In this document: piece after piece, positions 21,963-32,262 of the stretch
Layout: each line of letters opens with the position of its first letter
Position numbering within the stretch: the first letter of the stretch is position 1
Notes under the pieces: generated by a model
What the model was told of the DNA's origin: nothing
The model's input: the letters and a program-made list of their open reading frames with translations, nothing else
The model's database searches: none
Assembly (NCBI RefSeq): GCF_001761485.1
Contig: NC_090771.1
Location: 744,001-808,000, forward strand
Length of the DNA: 64,000 nucleotides
Origin: Yarrowia lipolytica
Lineage: Eukaryota; Ascomycota; Dipodascomycetes; Dipodascales
Direction: 5' to 3'
Translations under genes and position numbers: made by a program

Positions 21963-23522
21963 TCATTTGTCCACGCCCTTGGCGGCAATCCAGTAGTTCT
22001 CTACCTTGTTACGCTTCAACAGATCAACGGCAGAAACCTGGTCTTCGGTATTCTCAGTTGTCCACTTTTTGAAATGCTGTTCCAAAAGCTGACCCTCCCA
22101 TACTAATGTACATTTGTTCCTGCTGAGATCAGGCAGTTCCTTGACTCCCTCGTCTTGCTCTCGAATAGGTGCAGCTTCGGTCCACTGTATACGTCTCATC
22201 ATGAGCTTCTTGTATCGCAGCACGTCTTTAGGAGCTCCCTCCACTACCACTAAGTTGAAATCAGGATTCAGTAGAGTGATGCCAGTGAGGTGTAATTGGC
22301 GTGCATTGACATTGACTTTGTAGCGGTGTTGATCATCGGCTAACGATTCCACTCGGAACACAGCTGTGAAAACACCCTTGGTCTGCTTGTCTCGTTCCGC
22401 CTTGTCTGCAATCTTCTGGGCACGTTCCTCCCTGCTCAGCTTTCGCTCCTGGTTGTCTTGTTCATGCTGCAGACGACGAGCCTCAACTTCCCGTCGCACT
22501 CTCATTTCCACAGAAGTGGGATCCTTGATGCTATCAGAAGAGAGAACCGAAATGAGGTTTGTAAGCTTCACCTTAGGGGGAGGTGCAGGGTCCAAACCCA
22601 GTCGAATTCGATCCTGTTGATCCTTGTGTTTTTCTGCTCGAGCTTGCTTTCTGATCCGCTTCTGTTCACGTTTGGTAAGGTGCAAAGGTAGAGGTCCTTG
22701 AGGTAGATGGGCTTCCCATGGAGCCTTAATCATGACGGGGTGCTGGATGTAACAGGTGACGAGCTGCTCCAACTCAGCATCGGTTTTGAGCTCCCCCTGG
22801 AACCCTTCGTCGGTCTGCACGTATGGCATATCCCACCACTCTACCTCCGGAGGAGCTTGCACCTTGTATTTTCGCTCATCAACAGAAATACCAATTTCTC
22901 GTTTGGCTCTCTTTGCCTCTGCCTCGGCTTCCATCTGTTGTCGCATGGCCTCCATTTTTGCCTCATACCGCAGCTCCTCTGCCTGCGCGATGAACTTGCC
23001 GGGAGCATTGAACTGCAGAGCTCTAGGACGTCTTGCTCGTGGCAGATCAACTTGAGGGTCGAAAAACTCGTCAGTCTTAGCGGAAACAGCACTTGTGTCG
23101 AGATATGGGTTGATTTTCTTGAGTTCCTGCTCCTCCTTTATCTGGAGCAACAGAGGGTGTACCTCTTGGTCCAAGCCAATAACAGGAGCAACGTAGGGCT
23201 TCTTGGCTTGTCTGTCGGGGAGCTTCTTCTCATGTTCTTTTGACTTTTCTTTTTCCTTTTCCTTCTCCTTCTCTAGCTTCTTGCGCTGAAGTTCTGCAGT
23301 CCTTTCCTTGATTCGTGCGAGCCTGTCAGCGACGCTGCTCTTCGGGTCCTTCTTGTCGGTTGTGTCCTTCTTGCCAGTCTCTTTGGCAGCCTGCTTGGCT
23401 TTGAGATTGGCTATTCGGGCATTTATCGAAGCCCGCTTGGCCTCAATAGATTCCGAGTCGGTCTTTGCACGTTTAACCGTCTTGTCGTCCCCCTCATTCA
23501 AGCCATGTTTGCGTCCCGTCAT
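21963..23522 (-). CDS. PRP3: U4/U6 small nuclear ribonucleoprotein Prp3
   Basis: 519 residues. The N-terminal third is charged and helical (runs of EKEKEKEK), followed by the PRP3 domain (about 120-350: NPYLD, PRARRPRALQFNAPGKF, PPEVEWWDMPYV) and a C-terminal DUF1115 domain (about 385-515) containing DFNLVVVEGAPKDVLRYKKLMMRRIQWTE in pieces and ending in NYWIAAKGVDK. In the spliceosome Prp3 binds the U4/U6 duplex and the U6 3' region and helps assemble the tri-snRNP. The start is the first real ATG; the frame stays open upstream to 23627, but that part has no ATG and reads as untranslated leader. Domain order matches yeast and human PRP3/PRPF3. Confidence 0.95.
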   Translation of the reverse strand: MTGRKHGLNEGDDKTVKRAKTDSESIEAKRASINARIANLKAKQAAKETGKKDTTDKKDPKSSVADRLARIKERTAELQRKKLEKEKEKEKEKSKEHEKKLPDRQAKKPYVAPVIGLDQEVHPLLLQIKEEQELKKINPYLDTSAVSAKTDEFFDPQVDLPRARRPRALQFNAPGKFIAQAEELRYEAKMEAMRQQMEAEAEAKRAKREIGISVDERKYKVQAPPEVEWWDMPYVQTDEGFQGELKTDAELEQLVTCYIQHPVMIKAPWEAHLPQGPLPLHLTKREQKRIRKQARAEKHKDQQDRIRLGLDPAPPPKVKLTNLISVLSSDSIKDPTSVEMRVRREVEARRLQHEQDNQERKLSREERAQKIADKAERDKQTKGVFTAVFRVESLADDQHRYKVNVNARQLHLTGITLLNPDFNLVVVEGAPKDVLRYKKLMMRRIQWTEAAPIREQDEGVKELPDLSRNKCTLVWEGQLLEQHFKKWTTENTEDQVSAVDLLKRNKVENYWIAAKGVDK

Positions 23523-25687
23523 GATGTGTGATTCTCTGATAAAATGCAATGATGTGAAGTTGAAAATGGTGGAGAGTTTAGAGGCGCATGGCCCATGCAG
23601 GTAGCACCAGAGGAGAATTGTAAGCACGAAGCTCCGCGAACATATCCAGGTATGTGTGTGAGAGTAAAACTAGACAGTCATGCTATCAGAACAACCATTG
23701 AGATCTCCTCGTCATAATGACGATAAAATTTATGCTATGGTATAAAATCACTGTTTTACGTCAGCGCTGCCCAGCACAGGTATTCACATGTAGCTATGAC
23801 AAACCACACGGCATATGAACATGCGATAAGGCAACAGGAACATTTTTTTCAGTTGTTCCTCTCGAATAGGGTCACTTTATGCTAGGCTTGTACTATTAAC
23901 AACTCGGCACCTGCACAAGTCTGAACCCCGACTTGCAACGAATTGTGGGGTGCGAGAGGGACTACTACAGGTACAAACTGAACAGTAAAAGAGGTAGTTG
24001 AGCAGGCAACATAACGTGATATCAACCAGGCCACATTAGAGACCCCAAGCTGCGGGTGATCTCTATAGGTGTCCTTCGATATCACTCATCACTTTTTTGG
24101 AGTGTTGGTCGAAAGGGATGCACCACCGGTTACGAGTACCTGGTAAATTTTTCCCGAGGCTGACATTCCTAGATCAGAGTTGTGTCTCATTGATAAGAGA
24201 AGTGAACTACTTGTAGCAGTGACAGTTCCCTATACTGCTTTTCGAACTGTATGAGGGCACACACGGCCTCCGAAGAAGCAAAAGTGAACGCCGAAGAAGC
24301 TCATTCGAGGCTATCAGTGTTCTAAAGATGTTGATCTCCTTGTGCCAATATGAACGGCACCAGCTGGTTAATGTGGGGTTGAGAGTGCGGAACCTTGTTC
24401 GAAGGCCCATTCTACTCTGTACACGATTTGCAACGGCCAGCGAGATATCAATGAGTACGGCGTGTATATGTCTCAGGGAGAAAAAAACTCCTTCGGGGTA
24501 CGGAACCTCAAACACCACTGATCTCCTAACGGCTCTAGAGGAGAGTCCTCTTGAGCGATTGAGTCACTGAGGAGCAGGGTTCCATCAAGTCGCAGATAAA
24601 GAAACAAGCAAACAACGATGCCGTGTATCTCACACCCACCTCCAAGACCCTTGGAAGACCAGCCATGAACCTTAGCTTCCACCAAAGCCTGAACGGCACG
24701 AGGCGATCGTGGCAATCCACGTGCAAGTGTAAATCAGTGTTTAATCTCGAAGCTTGCATGGTTTAGCAGGGGGCCGTCCTATAGTAACTGCACGATAGCG
24801 CCCTGCCAAGCGATGCCACGACGGTGCCAAGAAACATGGAATGTCCTAGTTTTGGAGTGGTGCGTTGCGGATTATGTTAGCGCTGTGTGTTACTGGGGGA
24901 ATAGAGATACGCTCCCTCGCAGCTCAAACGTCAAGTGCACCCATATACTCGGTCGAGACCCATTTCTCGTCCTTGTCCAAAGTTTGACCCTGGTTAAGGC
25001 ACATCAGGGCCTATCGTGATAAACAAGTACTGTACATCTGTATGTACGTGGGGGTACTGCGAAAACTGATAACGTTGAAATACAATGGCTTGAAATCGGT
25101 GTCGGTCTGAGTGAATTCAAGCGATTGTACGGCAAGATATATATTGGAGTCTCTCAATAACATATTGCTTTTGGATCAATGGTTTTGTTGGCTTCTGCTG
25201 GACCAAATACACGTCCCTTGGTGAGACAAACAAACACACCACGCCGTTATCGCCCACCTTATTTGCCTTCTAATACCGCACTATATTGGAACTTTCAACT
25301 CATTGACCATGCATCTCACCAGAGGCAATGACTGAGGACCAGGTCGAAGTAGCTGGCGGAAAAGTGGTTGTACCAGAAAACAGATCCACAAGTACCTATA
25401 AATCACTTTGTGTGTGAGGACTCTGGAACTGCTCACGAGTGGTTCCAGGCTACTGGTAGTTCTATTCGAGCTCCAAAGCACATTAAGTTACGCTTGGTGA
25501 ACTATAGCTTCTGGTCCTCTGCTTGCAATGAAGCTGTGGGTGGAGTAAACGGTGCCGCTTAATACAGGGATGGTGCGTGAGATAGGAGATTTGGAGCCGT
25601 CTACTCTGTCGGCCAACGACATAAATAGACCCCCTCAGTCACCTTAGACACAGCAGAATTCCACCAGATCAGCTTCCAATTCTAAAG
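23523..25687. other. Divergent intergenic region between PRP3 and the protease gene
   Basis: About 2.2 kb without a recognisable gene or RNA. One CTACTTGTAG palindrome lies at 24207-24216. The protease promoter is at the right end, with ATAAATA at about 25621-25627, roughly 60 bp before its ATG. The region is long for a yeast promoter, as would suit a heavily regulated secreted enzyme. Confidence 0.5.
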
Positions 25688-26881
25688 ATGCAGTTCTCTC
25701 TTGCCACCCTTACCACCCTCTTGGCCTTCGTTGCCGCAGCCCCCGCAAACAAGGGATTTGTTCATGCCCCTATCAAGAAGCAGTCCCTCCAGGCGGCCCA
25801 GAGCAAGATCCCCAACTTTGCCTCCTCCGGCCCCATCACTGCCGAGCTCTACAATGAGCTCATGGCTTACCAGGTTCAAATTTCTCTTGGTGGTCAGACT
25901 ATCTCTGCCAGCATCGATACCGGATCCGAGATTCTGTGGGTTTGGGAGAACGACTCTATTGCTTGCCAGGTTGACCAGCAGGACTGCGACACTGACGGCT
26001 CTTACAACCCCAAGAAGAGTTCCACGAGCAAGGACACCGGAGTGCCTTTCAACATCAACTATGGCAAGGGACACGCTGATGGTTACCTCTACACTGATAA
26101 TGCTGTCATTGGTGGAGCTTCCGCTCCTGGTTTCAAGTTTGGTGTCAACTCTGGTGATCTCAGCTCCGGCGGCTTCTCCATGGTCTTCGGTATCGGTGTG
26201 AACAGCGACGCCTCTACTTCCATCTCTGCTCAGCTCCAAAAGTCCGGCGAGATCTCCCGAAACCTTTACGGTATGTCATTCAGCGACGCCAACCTTGCTG
26301 GCACCAGCAACGACAACTCTGAGATCACCTTTGGTGCTATCAACACTGGTCGATACACTGGCTCGCTTAAGACCATTCCCCGAGTTGCGACCCAAGGCGG
26401 ATACCAGCACTTTTCCGTTTCTGCCTCCGGAAAGTTTGGAGATGTCGACCTCTTCGACAATGACCTCGTCATTCTAGACTCTGGAACCACCATGACTTAC
26501 CTCAAGTCGGACTACTACAACGCCTTCCTTGGCGGCCTCGAGGACCTTGATATCACCCTCAGTGACTACTCTGGAGGATGGCACGGATACCCTTGCTCTG
26601 AAAACTCGAAGATCAACTTCACTTACAACTTCAGCGGTAAGGAAATCACTGTGACTGGACACGACCTGGCCATTCCCGGCAACGCTGTCAACTCCAATGT
26701 TGACTCCTCAGTGTGTTTCATGGGTGTTGACGATGGTGGAAACATGAACCTGTTCGGTGACACCTTCCTGCGAGCCATTTACTCCGTCTACGATCTCGAG
26801 CGAGATGAGGTCTCTATTGCCCAGGCTGCCCATGGCAAGCCCGACAACTACGTGGTCATCACTGGTGATGTCCCCAACTAG
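25688..26881 (+). CDS. AXP1: Secreted pepsin-like aspartic protease, probably acid extracellular protease AXP1
   Basis: 397 residues with a typical signal peptide (MQFSLATLTTLLAFVAAAPA) and a short propeptide of about 25 residues. The two catalytic aspartates are Asp77 in IDTGSEILWVW and Asp264 in VILDSGTTMTYL, the hallmarks of a two-lobed A1 peptidase. Cysteines sit as two probable disulfide pairs (CQVDQQDC; CSEN...SVC), and the C-terminus has the family FGDTFLRAIYSVYDLE motif. From memory, Y. lipolytica AXP1 also encodes 397 residues with a 44-residue prepro part, which fits; AXP1 is made at acidic pH. Related paralogs exist in this species, so the exact identity needs a sequence comparison. 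High use of preferred codons suggests strong expression. Confidence 0.85.
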   Translation: MQFSLATLTTLLAFVAAAPANKGFVHAPIKKQSLQAAQSKIPNFASSGPITAELYNELMAYQVQISLGGQTISASIDTGSEILWVWENDSIACQVDQQDCDTDGSYNPKKSSTSKDTGVPFNINYGKGHADGYLYTDNAVIGGASAPGFKFGVNSGDLSSGGFSMVFGIGVNSDASTSISAQLQKSGEISRNLYGMSFSDANLAGTSNDNSEITFGAINTGRYTGSLKTIPRVATQGGYQHFSVSASGKFGDVDLFDNDLVILDSGTTMTYLKSDYYNAFLGGLEDLDITLSDYSGGWHGYPCSENSKINFTYNFSGKEITVTGHDLAIPGNAVNSNVDSSVCFMGVDDGGNMNLFGDTFLRAIYSVYDLERDEVSIAQAAHGKPDNYVVITGDVPN

Positions 26882-27018
26882 ACTATTATTATCTAGCATT
26901 TCTTCTACAAGAAGCCTTATGGCGACTATATAATTTAATTCATTAAAAATGTTCTATGCTAAATGGTGAGGCAGTGATTCAATTGCAGGTTCAACATTGT
27001 TGGATGCAATTCAAGTTT

Positions 27019-27246
27019 TCAATGCGCGCGGTGTTGTATTCGGCCCAGAGGAGGTCCAAAGACGAGTGGAACATGATCGCCAGGTGGAGCCTTTGGACTG
27101 AAATAATCAAAGAGCTCATTCAATTGGTTTTGTAGCTGCTCAAACTCCTTTTGAACGGTCTCAAGCTGCTTCTCCACCCCACAGATCTTCTCCAGGTCGC
27201 GGGCTGCGAGATTCACGATGTGGGGGCTAAAAGATCTAATTGTCAT
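27019..27246 (-). CDS. Small coiled-coil protein of unknown function
   Basis: 75 residues. The middle (DLEKICGVEKQLETVQKEF followed by EQLQNQLNELFDYF) is a clear amphipathic heptad helix, then a Pro-rich tail. Codon choice (GAG, AAG, CTC) is that of a real gene. Size and shape recall subunits of the DASH, BLOC-1 or Mediator complexes, but I cannot match it to any of them. It lies between AXP1 and the AHC1-like gene, tail to tail with AXP1. The sequence just before its ATG is unusual: CATTGT-G-ACAATG (27244-27256) is a palindrome that includes the start codon, and it is followed directly by a 20-base match to a sequencing adapter, so the upstream context may not be genuine. Confidence 0.6.
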   Translation of the reverse strand: MTIRSFSPHIVNLAARDLEKICGVEKQLETVQKEFEQLQNQLNELFDYFSPKAPPGDHVPLVFGPPLGRIQHRAH

Positions 27247-27847
27247 TGTGACAATGAGATCGGAAGAGCGGTTCAGTTAAATACCTTCCAAAACCACAGC
27301 TCTTATATATTATAGTATATAATATATATATATTTTCTCGTTAGGATATATGTGGCAAGAAGTGCATGAATCCAGGTGTCCCAATCCAGCAATATCAATG
27401 AAACAATATCTGTATATGTTAATTATCGCACATGCGGTGTGGAGAATACACATGTCTTTGTATTGTCAGAAAACCCCGCAGTGGGGTCTGTTTCATTCAT
27501 TGGAAATAGCAGCAAAACGAAAACTCACCTGACGATCTACATAGGTGGTACGATGACTACAAGTAGTGCACATCATATGGCATGTCTTACCATTGTTCAT
27601 TCTTTAGCTTCCATAGACGTTAATCTACAATGGATGGACCGAAATAAAACTTTAGCCGCTTGCGATACGATACGATGCGATACTGTACTCGTACCTTCTA
27701 CTCTACTTGTAATTGTGTGCATGTGTGTGTATAAAATACTTGCTTCGCTCGCGTCTGAGAAACGTCTTGTCCCACCATTCATAATTCATTAATCATTATA
27801 TCATATTTTCTGTTGTACATGTCGAAGGCAATTGACACCAGAGTTGA
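27247..27847. other. Intergenic region upstream of the small coiled-coil gene
   Basis: Contains the adapter-like 20-mer (27257-27276), an alternating AT tract (about 27303-27335), a CTACAAGTAG palindrome (27557-27566) and a short run of CGATA pentamers (27663-27682). Nothing coding was seen. Confidence 0.6.
27257..27276 (+). other. 20-base exact match to an Illumina paired-end adapter
   Basis: The bases AGATCGGAAGAGCGGTTCAG equal the first 20 bases of the Illumina paired-end adapter as I know it; the match ends there (the adapter would continue CAGGAATG, the window has TTAAATAC). A chance exact 20-mer match in 64 kb is very unlikely, so residual adapter in the assembly is a serious possibility. 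Confidence 0.7.
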
Positions 27848-29575
27848 TCAGAAGAATCTGTCGAGGGACAGAAACTTGGAAAGCTGGCCAACAATGTGTG
27901 AGCCTTCCTCCTCCTCGTTTTGTTGAGCTCTACACGATGCAGCTCTAGTGCTGGATCGAGTGGAGGGGGTTGAGATGGAGATTCGCCGAGCCTGAGGCTT
28001 CTTGGGCGGAGCTTCAGCCAACTTCATCTCCTGAACATCTTCGTTGGAGCCGGAATGAGAAGAAGCTCCAAATGAGGGTCGTAAACTAGGAGAACCAATG
28101 GGTGATGCGGTTCTAGACGGCTTCTGGGGAGTTCTGGACGAGGCTGTTTCACTGGAGTTTCCCGCAGACGAAGCGGCGGCTGTTGCTGCTGACGCTGCTG
28201 ACGCTGCTGCTGTACCAGACTTCTTCCTGTTCTTTGTGAAGCCAGAAGACCGTCTCGCCGGCTTGTATCCCGAAGGTCTGTTACCATTAGCCTTTCCCTG
28301 GGCAATGAGCTCATCGACATTGAGCTTGAGTTTTCTCGCCTCTGCGATGACCCGCTGGAATGGCGTCGCATCTTCTCCTAGCTCCACTTGCTCCTCCTCA
28401 TCTGACTCAGACTCACCCTCGAAGAGATGACTCTTTGGCACACTCTCCATGCTCGTCTTTACCAGCACTTTGAAGTCGACGTCCTGGGCAACTTTTCGTT
28501 CTATCAGTAGTTGCTCCAAGTTGTCGAATGTTGTAATCTTGGGAGGGGGGATGAATTTGGTAGGCGGTGGCGGGAGTGAAGAAACTGTGGGGGTAACCCC
28601 TCGATATTGGGGAAGCGCGTGTGTGGGTATTGGCTGTGCCTTTTGTTGTTGCTGTTGCTGTTGCTGCTGAAGCTGTTGTAGTTGAGCTTGTGACATTGCC
28701 CTTCCGCTGACAGCAGACATGGAGAAACTTCTGTCTCGCAGGACAGGTTTGGACTTCACATCCCTTCCCAGCTGCTCCAGGGCCAGTCTGCCCTTGCCAT
28801 CTTGCTCCTCAATCTCTACTCCGCAAGCCATTGCAGCCGAATCATGTGATCCATAGTCCCGGGCGTGTGAGATACGGCAGTGATTGATGAAGCCTTGTGT
28901 GCTGCCAAAATTAGATCTGTCGCAATCCTTGCACACCAGCCGCACCAGAACACCATCAGGCCGTCGGTAAATGCACGGCATGACATTTCCTCGGCCAATG
29001 TATCCACCATTGGATGCGAGCTTGGCTGTGGGGTGTCGAATGCGCCTGGTTGGTGGTTCCAAGCCTTGCAGCGCCGGGTGTGTGTTGACGTTGTTTGTGT
29101 GCGTAGGGTCGTCCACCACATGATGGGCTGCTGACGCATTCGCTACCGGGGTTCCTTCCGCCGGGACTGCCTCCTTATCCTTCAAGTAGTGTGCATAGCG
29201 CTGCACAAAATCTCTGGGCTCGCCACTCACGACACTGTGTGTGTTGTTGTGTAGCTTCCGCATCTGCACCATGAGAGTCTGTACCTGGGCAATCCGGTCC
29301 TCAATGGTTCCGAGCTCTCTGTGTTTGAGCAGAATCTCCAGGTCGAACTGCTGCTCGATGATGGACCGCATGTTTACTTGTGGCGACTTGCGTTTCTTGT
29401 CGTGGTACTCGTCGGGCTCGTCGGGCTCTGTCAATGGCGAGGAGACGGACGATGGCGTCGGCGTTTCGAGATCCATGTTGCGTTGGTGATCGCTGTCACT
29501 GTCGCTGTCCGAAGCCACGAGCCGGCGACGCTTGCACTGTGACGGCGACACAGCTTTGGCGTGGTCGTTACTCAT
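27848..29575 (-). CDS. AHC1: AHC1-like C2H2 zinc-finger protein, ADA histone acetyltransferase complex
   Basis: 575 residues from the ATG at 29575 (the frame extends nine codons upstream but the family offers no reason to use them). The helical part at about 70-125 (IIEQQFDLEILLKHREL) precedes a characteristic zinc-finger block at about 195-255: MPCIYRRPDGVLVRLVCKDC, then FGSTQGFINHCRISH and a SHDSAAMACG extension. This block is what I know from fungal Ahc1, a subunit specific to the ADA form of the Gcn5 complex in the nucleus. The rest is disordered with a Gln run (about 305-325), acidic ESESDEEE, an Ala-rich stretch and SP sites. Assignment rests on the finger block; the remainder is poorly conserved. 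Confidence 0.7.
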   Translation of the reverse strand: MSNDHAKAVSPSQCKRRRLVASDSDSDSDHQRNMDLETPTPSSVSSPLTEPDEPDEYHDKKRKSPQVNMRSIIEQQFDLEILLKHRELGTIEDRIAQVQTLMVQMRKLHNNTHSVVSGEPRDFVQRYAHYLKDKEAVPAEGTPVANASAAHHVVDDPTHTNNVNTHPALQGLEPPTRRIRHPTAKLASNGGYIGRGNVMPCIYRRPDGVLVRLVCKDCDRSNFGSTQGFINHCRISHARDYGSHDSAAMACGVEIEEQDGKGRLALEQLGRDVKSKPVLRDRSFSMSAVSGRAMSQAQLQQLQQQQQQQQQKAQPIPTHALPQYRGVTPTVSSLPPPPTKFIPPPKITTFDNLEQLLIERKVAQDVDFKVLVKTSMESVPKSHLFEGESESDEEEQVELGEDATPFQRVIAEARKLKLNVDELIAQGKANGNRPSGYKPARRSSGFTKNRKKSGTAAASAASAATAAASSAGNSSETASSRTPQKPSRTASPIGSPSLRPSFGASSHSGSNEDVQEMKLAEAPPKKPQARRISISTPSTRSSTRAASCRAQQNEEEEGSHIVGQLSKFLSLDRFF

Positions 29576-31081
29576 TTTCCGAAATGTGGTCTGGCGGTGC
29601 AACTGTTGGCATAAGCCGGAATCGAACTGCAGTCAAGCTGCTTGTGTGATATTTGTGTGGGTGGGGGTGCACTGTACGGCCGTTTTTCAGATTCTTGGCC
29701 CGGAAAAAATGTGTGGATCTGTCCGTTTCTACCCCGATATCAGTCACGGTCCTAACGAAGAAGTGCAAGTCAAGGTCGTGCAGCTGAGCAAAGGGCGCAC
29801 CAACGCAGGACCTACGGGGATATCTGGGTTGTAAATTTGGGACTGGAAAACTGTGATTAAGCTCAAGGTTTTGGGAAGTTGGAAAATAAACTTTCAACAT
29901 ATACACACCCATTTCATGACAACTGAGTGTGGGGCAACCAATTCTCGTCGAAGATAATACCCCTAGAAGATGGCGCACGCTTGAAGAGCGCCGACACCAC
30001 CGAAAATGGACCTCCGAAAGCGTAAAATCCGGAAGCGGAGACCGCCACTGTAGCCAGCCCCCGCCGCCTCGGTTTCCGGTGCCCAGTTGCCACCCCTCAG
30101 CCTGCATAAACTTCACTTGCTTTGCCCTTTCATGTAAGTGCCTCTCGCATCTGGACTGCCCTCTAAACTTCCATCACACTCCATGACGAGCGGGTGCTCC
30201 TGGAGATAGTGGTCCGACACACGGATAAACCGGCAACACCGAAAAGCAGAAGGTCGAGGACTCTACAACATGGGGACGACGATAAATGAAAACGGCCCAT
30301 GGAACCGGATAATTAATAGTGGATGGAGGTTGCAGAGCCCTCACTGGTGGTCGCTCCCTACAGTAAAGGCCAGCCCAAACCCGGCCACAACGACAGTATC
30401 GCAGTAAATAAGTAGCCTGTCTCGAGTGGTTTGCCACACACTATAATTATATTATTTTAGTGTCGTGTGTGTCGTGTCAACGTGTTTGGTGGGCTGAGAC
30501 GTGCCCTAATAATTAGCTGGTGGCAGTCCCAAATGTTGCGCACCCTAACGGTGTACTCTCCCCTCCTCTCCGATGACCGCCACACAAGATATGATGAGCC
30601 ACGGAGGCGACAAACACACCCGCAGGTGTGATGTTCCCCAATCTATAGTTGGGCTCATTACATATCCATATCTACGATACTTGTAAACACATAGGTTGCC
30701 GTTCGATCGGCTGCATTATACATCATTTATCCCTACCGGACATACACGTGTTTTTATCCAATGGACCCCTTTCATTCTTTTATCCCTTGGGGGGTTGTCA
30801 TGTTTGTTTGCTGCCTTCCCCACCCCTTTAGTAGTGCTGCCTTGTTCCGATATCTCGCTGTTTGCCCACGTCGTGCGTCTACCATGCACCTTTTGCGTTC
30901 ATACTCTGGCTGGATTGTTCATCGTACACCAAACTCAGTCTGGCAGCACCGCATGCACTGCACCTAACTACACTGTAAAAAAAATACCCAAGTACCAGTG
31001 TCGAAAAAAATAAAATAGAGGTGGTGGATCAGACATTGCCCAACACCACGCACCAGGGGAAAAAAACAACAACAGGGAAAC
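29576..31081. other. Divergent intergenic region
   Basis: Shared upstream DNA of the AHC1-like and POP6-like genes. A minus-strand B-box-like sequence (GTTCGATTCC, about 29615-29625) has no matching tRNA stem. No gene, repeat family or RNA recognised. Confidence 0.5.
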
Positions 31082-31435
31082 ATGACAGAGACGAAGCAAA
31101 TCACAAACAACTCGTCCATACACGACACTGTTGAACAGAGCTACAAAATCCTCTTGGAAGATAAGCAAGTGAGACTCTCGGCCAGCGGTAGAGGTTGCAC
31201 CAAGATCATCACCGTGGTACAGCTGGTCAAACAACTGACTAGCAAAATCGGAGAGACAGAAAAAGGCAAGACCGTTTATCAATACAACCGAATCTTGACC
31301 AAAGATGCTGAAGAAAAGACCATGCCTCAGCTTGACATTGTCTTGTCTCTCGGCAAGATCGCCGAACTCGACACCCCAGAATGGACCCTGCAGACTGAGA
31401 TGCCTGTCCACCCAAACAAGACCAAGGCCAAATAG
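31082..31435 (+). CDS. POP6: Alba-family RNase P/MRP subunit, Pop6-like
   Basis: 117 residues with a single Alba-type fold: a first strand VRLSASGRGCTKIITVVQLVKQL (in pieces, 39-61) containing the conserved ASGR loop, and a second half KTVYQYNRILTKDAEE then MPQLDIVLSLGK. The KxxYQxN pattern resembles S. cerevisiae Pop6 (KKIYQWNKL), one half of the Pop6-Pop7 dimer that binds the P3 domain of RNase P and RNase MRP RNAs in the nucleus and nucleolus. Human counterparts are Rpp25 and Rpp20; an assignment to the Pop7/Rpp20 side is the main alternative. The stop codon lies only 2 bp from the stop of the convergent gene. Confidence 0.7.
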   Translation: MTETKQITNNSSIHDTVEQSYKILLEDKQVRLSASGRGCTKIITVVQLVKQLTSKIGETEKGKTVYQYNRILTKDAEEKTMPQLDIVLSLGKIAELDTPEWTLQTEMPVHPNKTKAK

Positions 31436-31437
31436 GT

Positions 31438-32262
31438 CTAGCGTGTTGGAGAAGGGGAATTTTCACCAAGTGATGTTTCATGACGCCGGAATGCTCGGAT
31501 GGGTGTTGAAGTGACGCACTCGTCAAAGTCGAGGTCGAGATCTAATTCTTCTTCACTGTGCTCATACACTGTCCAATCATATTCAGGAATGACTTGAGGA
31601 AGGTATGTTGCGCCAATGCCGAAGCCAGCCTGCTTCGATCGCAGACCGATCGTTGGTTTGCGATCTGGAATCAATGTTGGAGGCACCAACACCTTTGGGT
31701 ATCTCGGGGTATTTCCAGCGTGTCTCCGGTTTGTTGACCTGATGGAGTCATGCATTGGGGTAGCTGGCTCAGATGCAGGAGAAGGACTGCGTTGCCGACC
31801 GTGTTGCACTGCAGTAGTTCCTGGTCTGGTACCCCTTTTGGTGTTGCGAGACTTCTTGTTCTTCGCCTGCTGCCAATAGTCACCATCCTGTTCGGCGCTC
31901 ATGCATTCTTGCATTTGGTCCAGGAGGGGAGTGTGTGGCTTGAAGGAGGACCGAATATCTTTGACAGGGGTCTGTGAAGGCTTCTCTTTCACTCTCACCG
32001 GTATCTTAGATTTGGTACCGGCACCATCTTGGCGCGTTATTGGTGCCTGATAGTTCTTGTGTGGAGGGCGGGTATCACTGACAACGGCGGCTGCTTTGCG
32101 CTTTGATCTTTGTGTGATGTTTGTGTCTTTTGATGCCAACACGGTTCTTTTCTCTTCGAAAGCGTTTCTCTTGTGTCGTTTGAGAACTTGGACGGGCGTG
32201 TCCACCGACTCGTCGCTGGGTATCTCGAATATATCTCTCGTTTTTGCGCGTAATCGTTTCAT
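31438..32262 (-). CDS. Basic, disordered protein of unknown function
   Basis: 274 residues, rich in Lys, Arg, Ser, Thr and Pro and without a domain I recognise. Visible features are an N-terminal basic segment (MKRLRAKTRDIF), a second nuclear-signal-like patch (RSKRKAAA), several SP/TP sites (SPSP, TPMHD, TPRYP), a somewhat ordered segment KVLVPPTLIPDRKPTIGLR with GFGIGATYLPQVIPEYDWTVYE (in pieces), and an acidic stretch EELDLDLDFDE. This looks like a nuclear regulator under cyclin-dependent kinase control, but that is only an inference from composition. It shares its upstream region with TRS31 and converges on the POP6-like gene. Confidence 0.7.
   Translation of the reverse strand: MKRLRAKTRDIFEIPSDESVDTPVQVLKRHKRNAFEEKRTVLASKDTNITQRSKRKAAAVVSDTRPPHKNYQAPITRQDGAGTKSKIPVRVKEKPSQTPVKDIRSSFKPHTPLLDQMQECMSAEQDGDYWQQAKNKKSRNTKRGTRPGTTAVQHGRQRSPSPASEPATPMHDSIRSTNRRHAGNTPRYPKVLVPPTLIPDRKPTIGLRSKQAGFGIGATYLPQVIPEYDWTVYEHSEEELDLDLDFDECVTSTPIRAFRRHETSLGENSPSPTR

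Noticed and set aside
23523-23627. Upstream extension of the PRP3 frame
   Set aside because: Contains no ATG and encodes hydrophobic sequence foreign to the family; taken as leader.
29615-29625. Minus-strand B-box-like GTTCGATTCC
   Set aside because: No T stem and no acceptor partner within tRNA distance.
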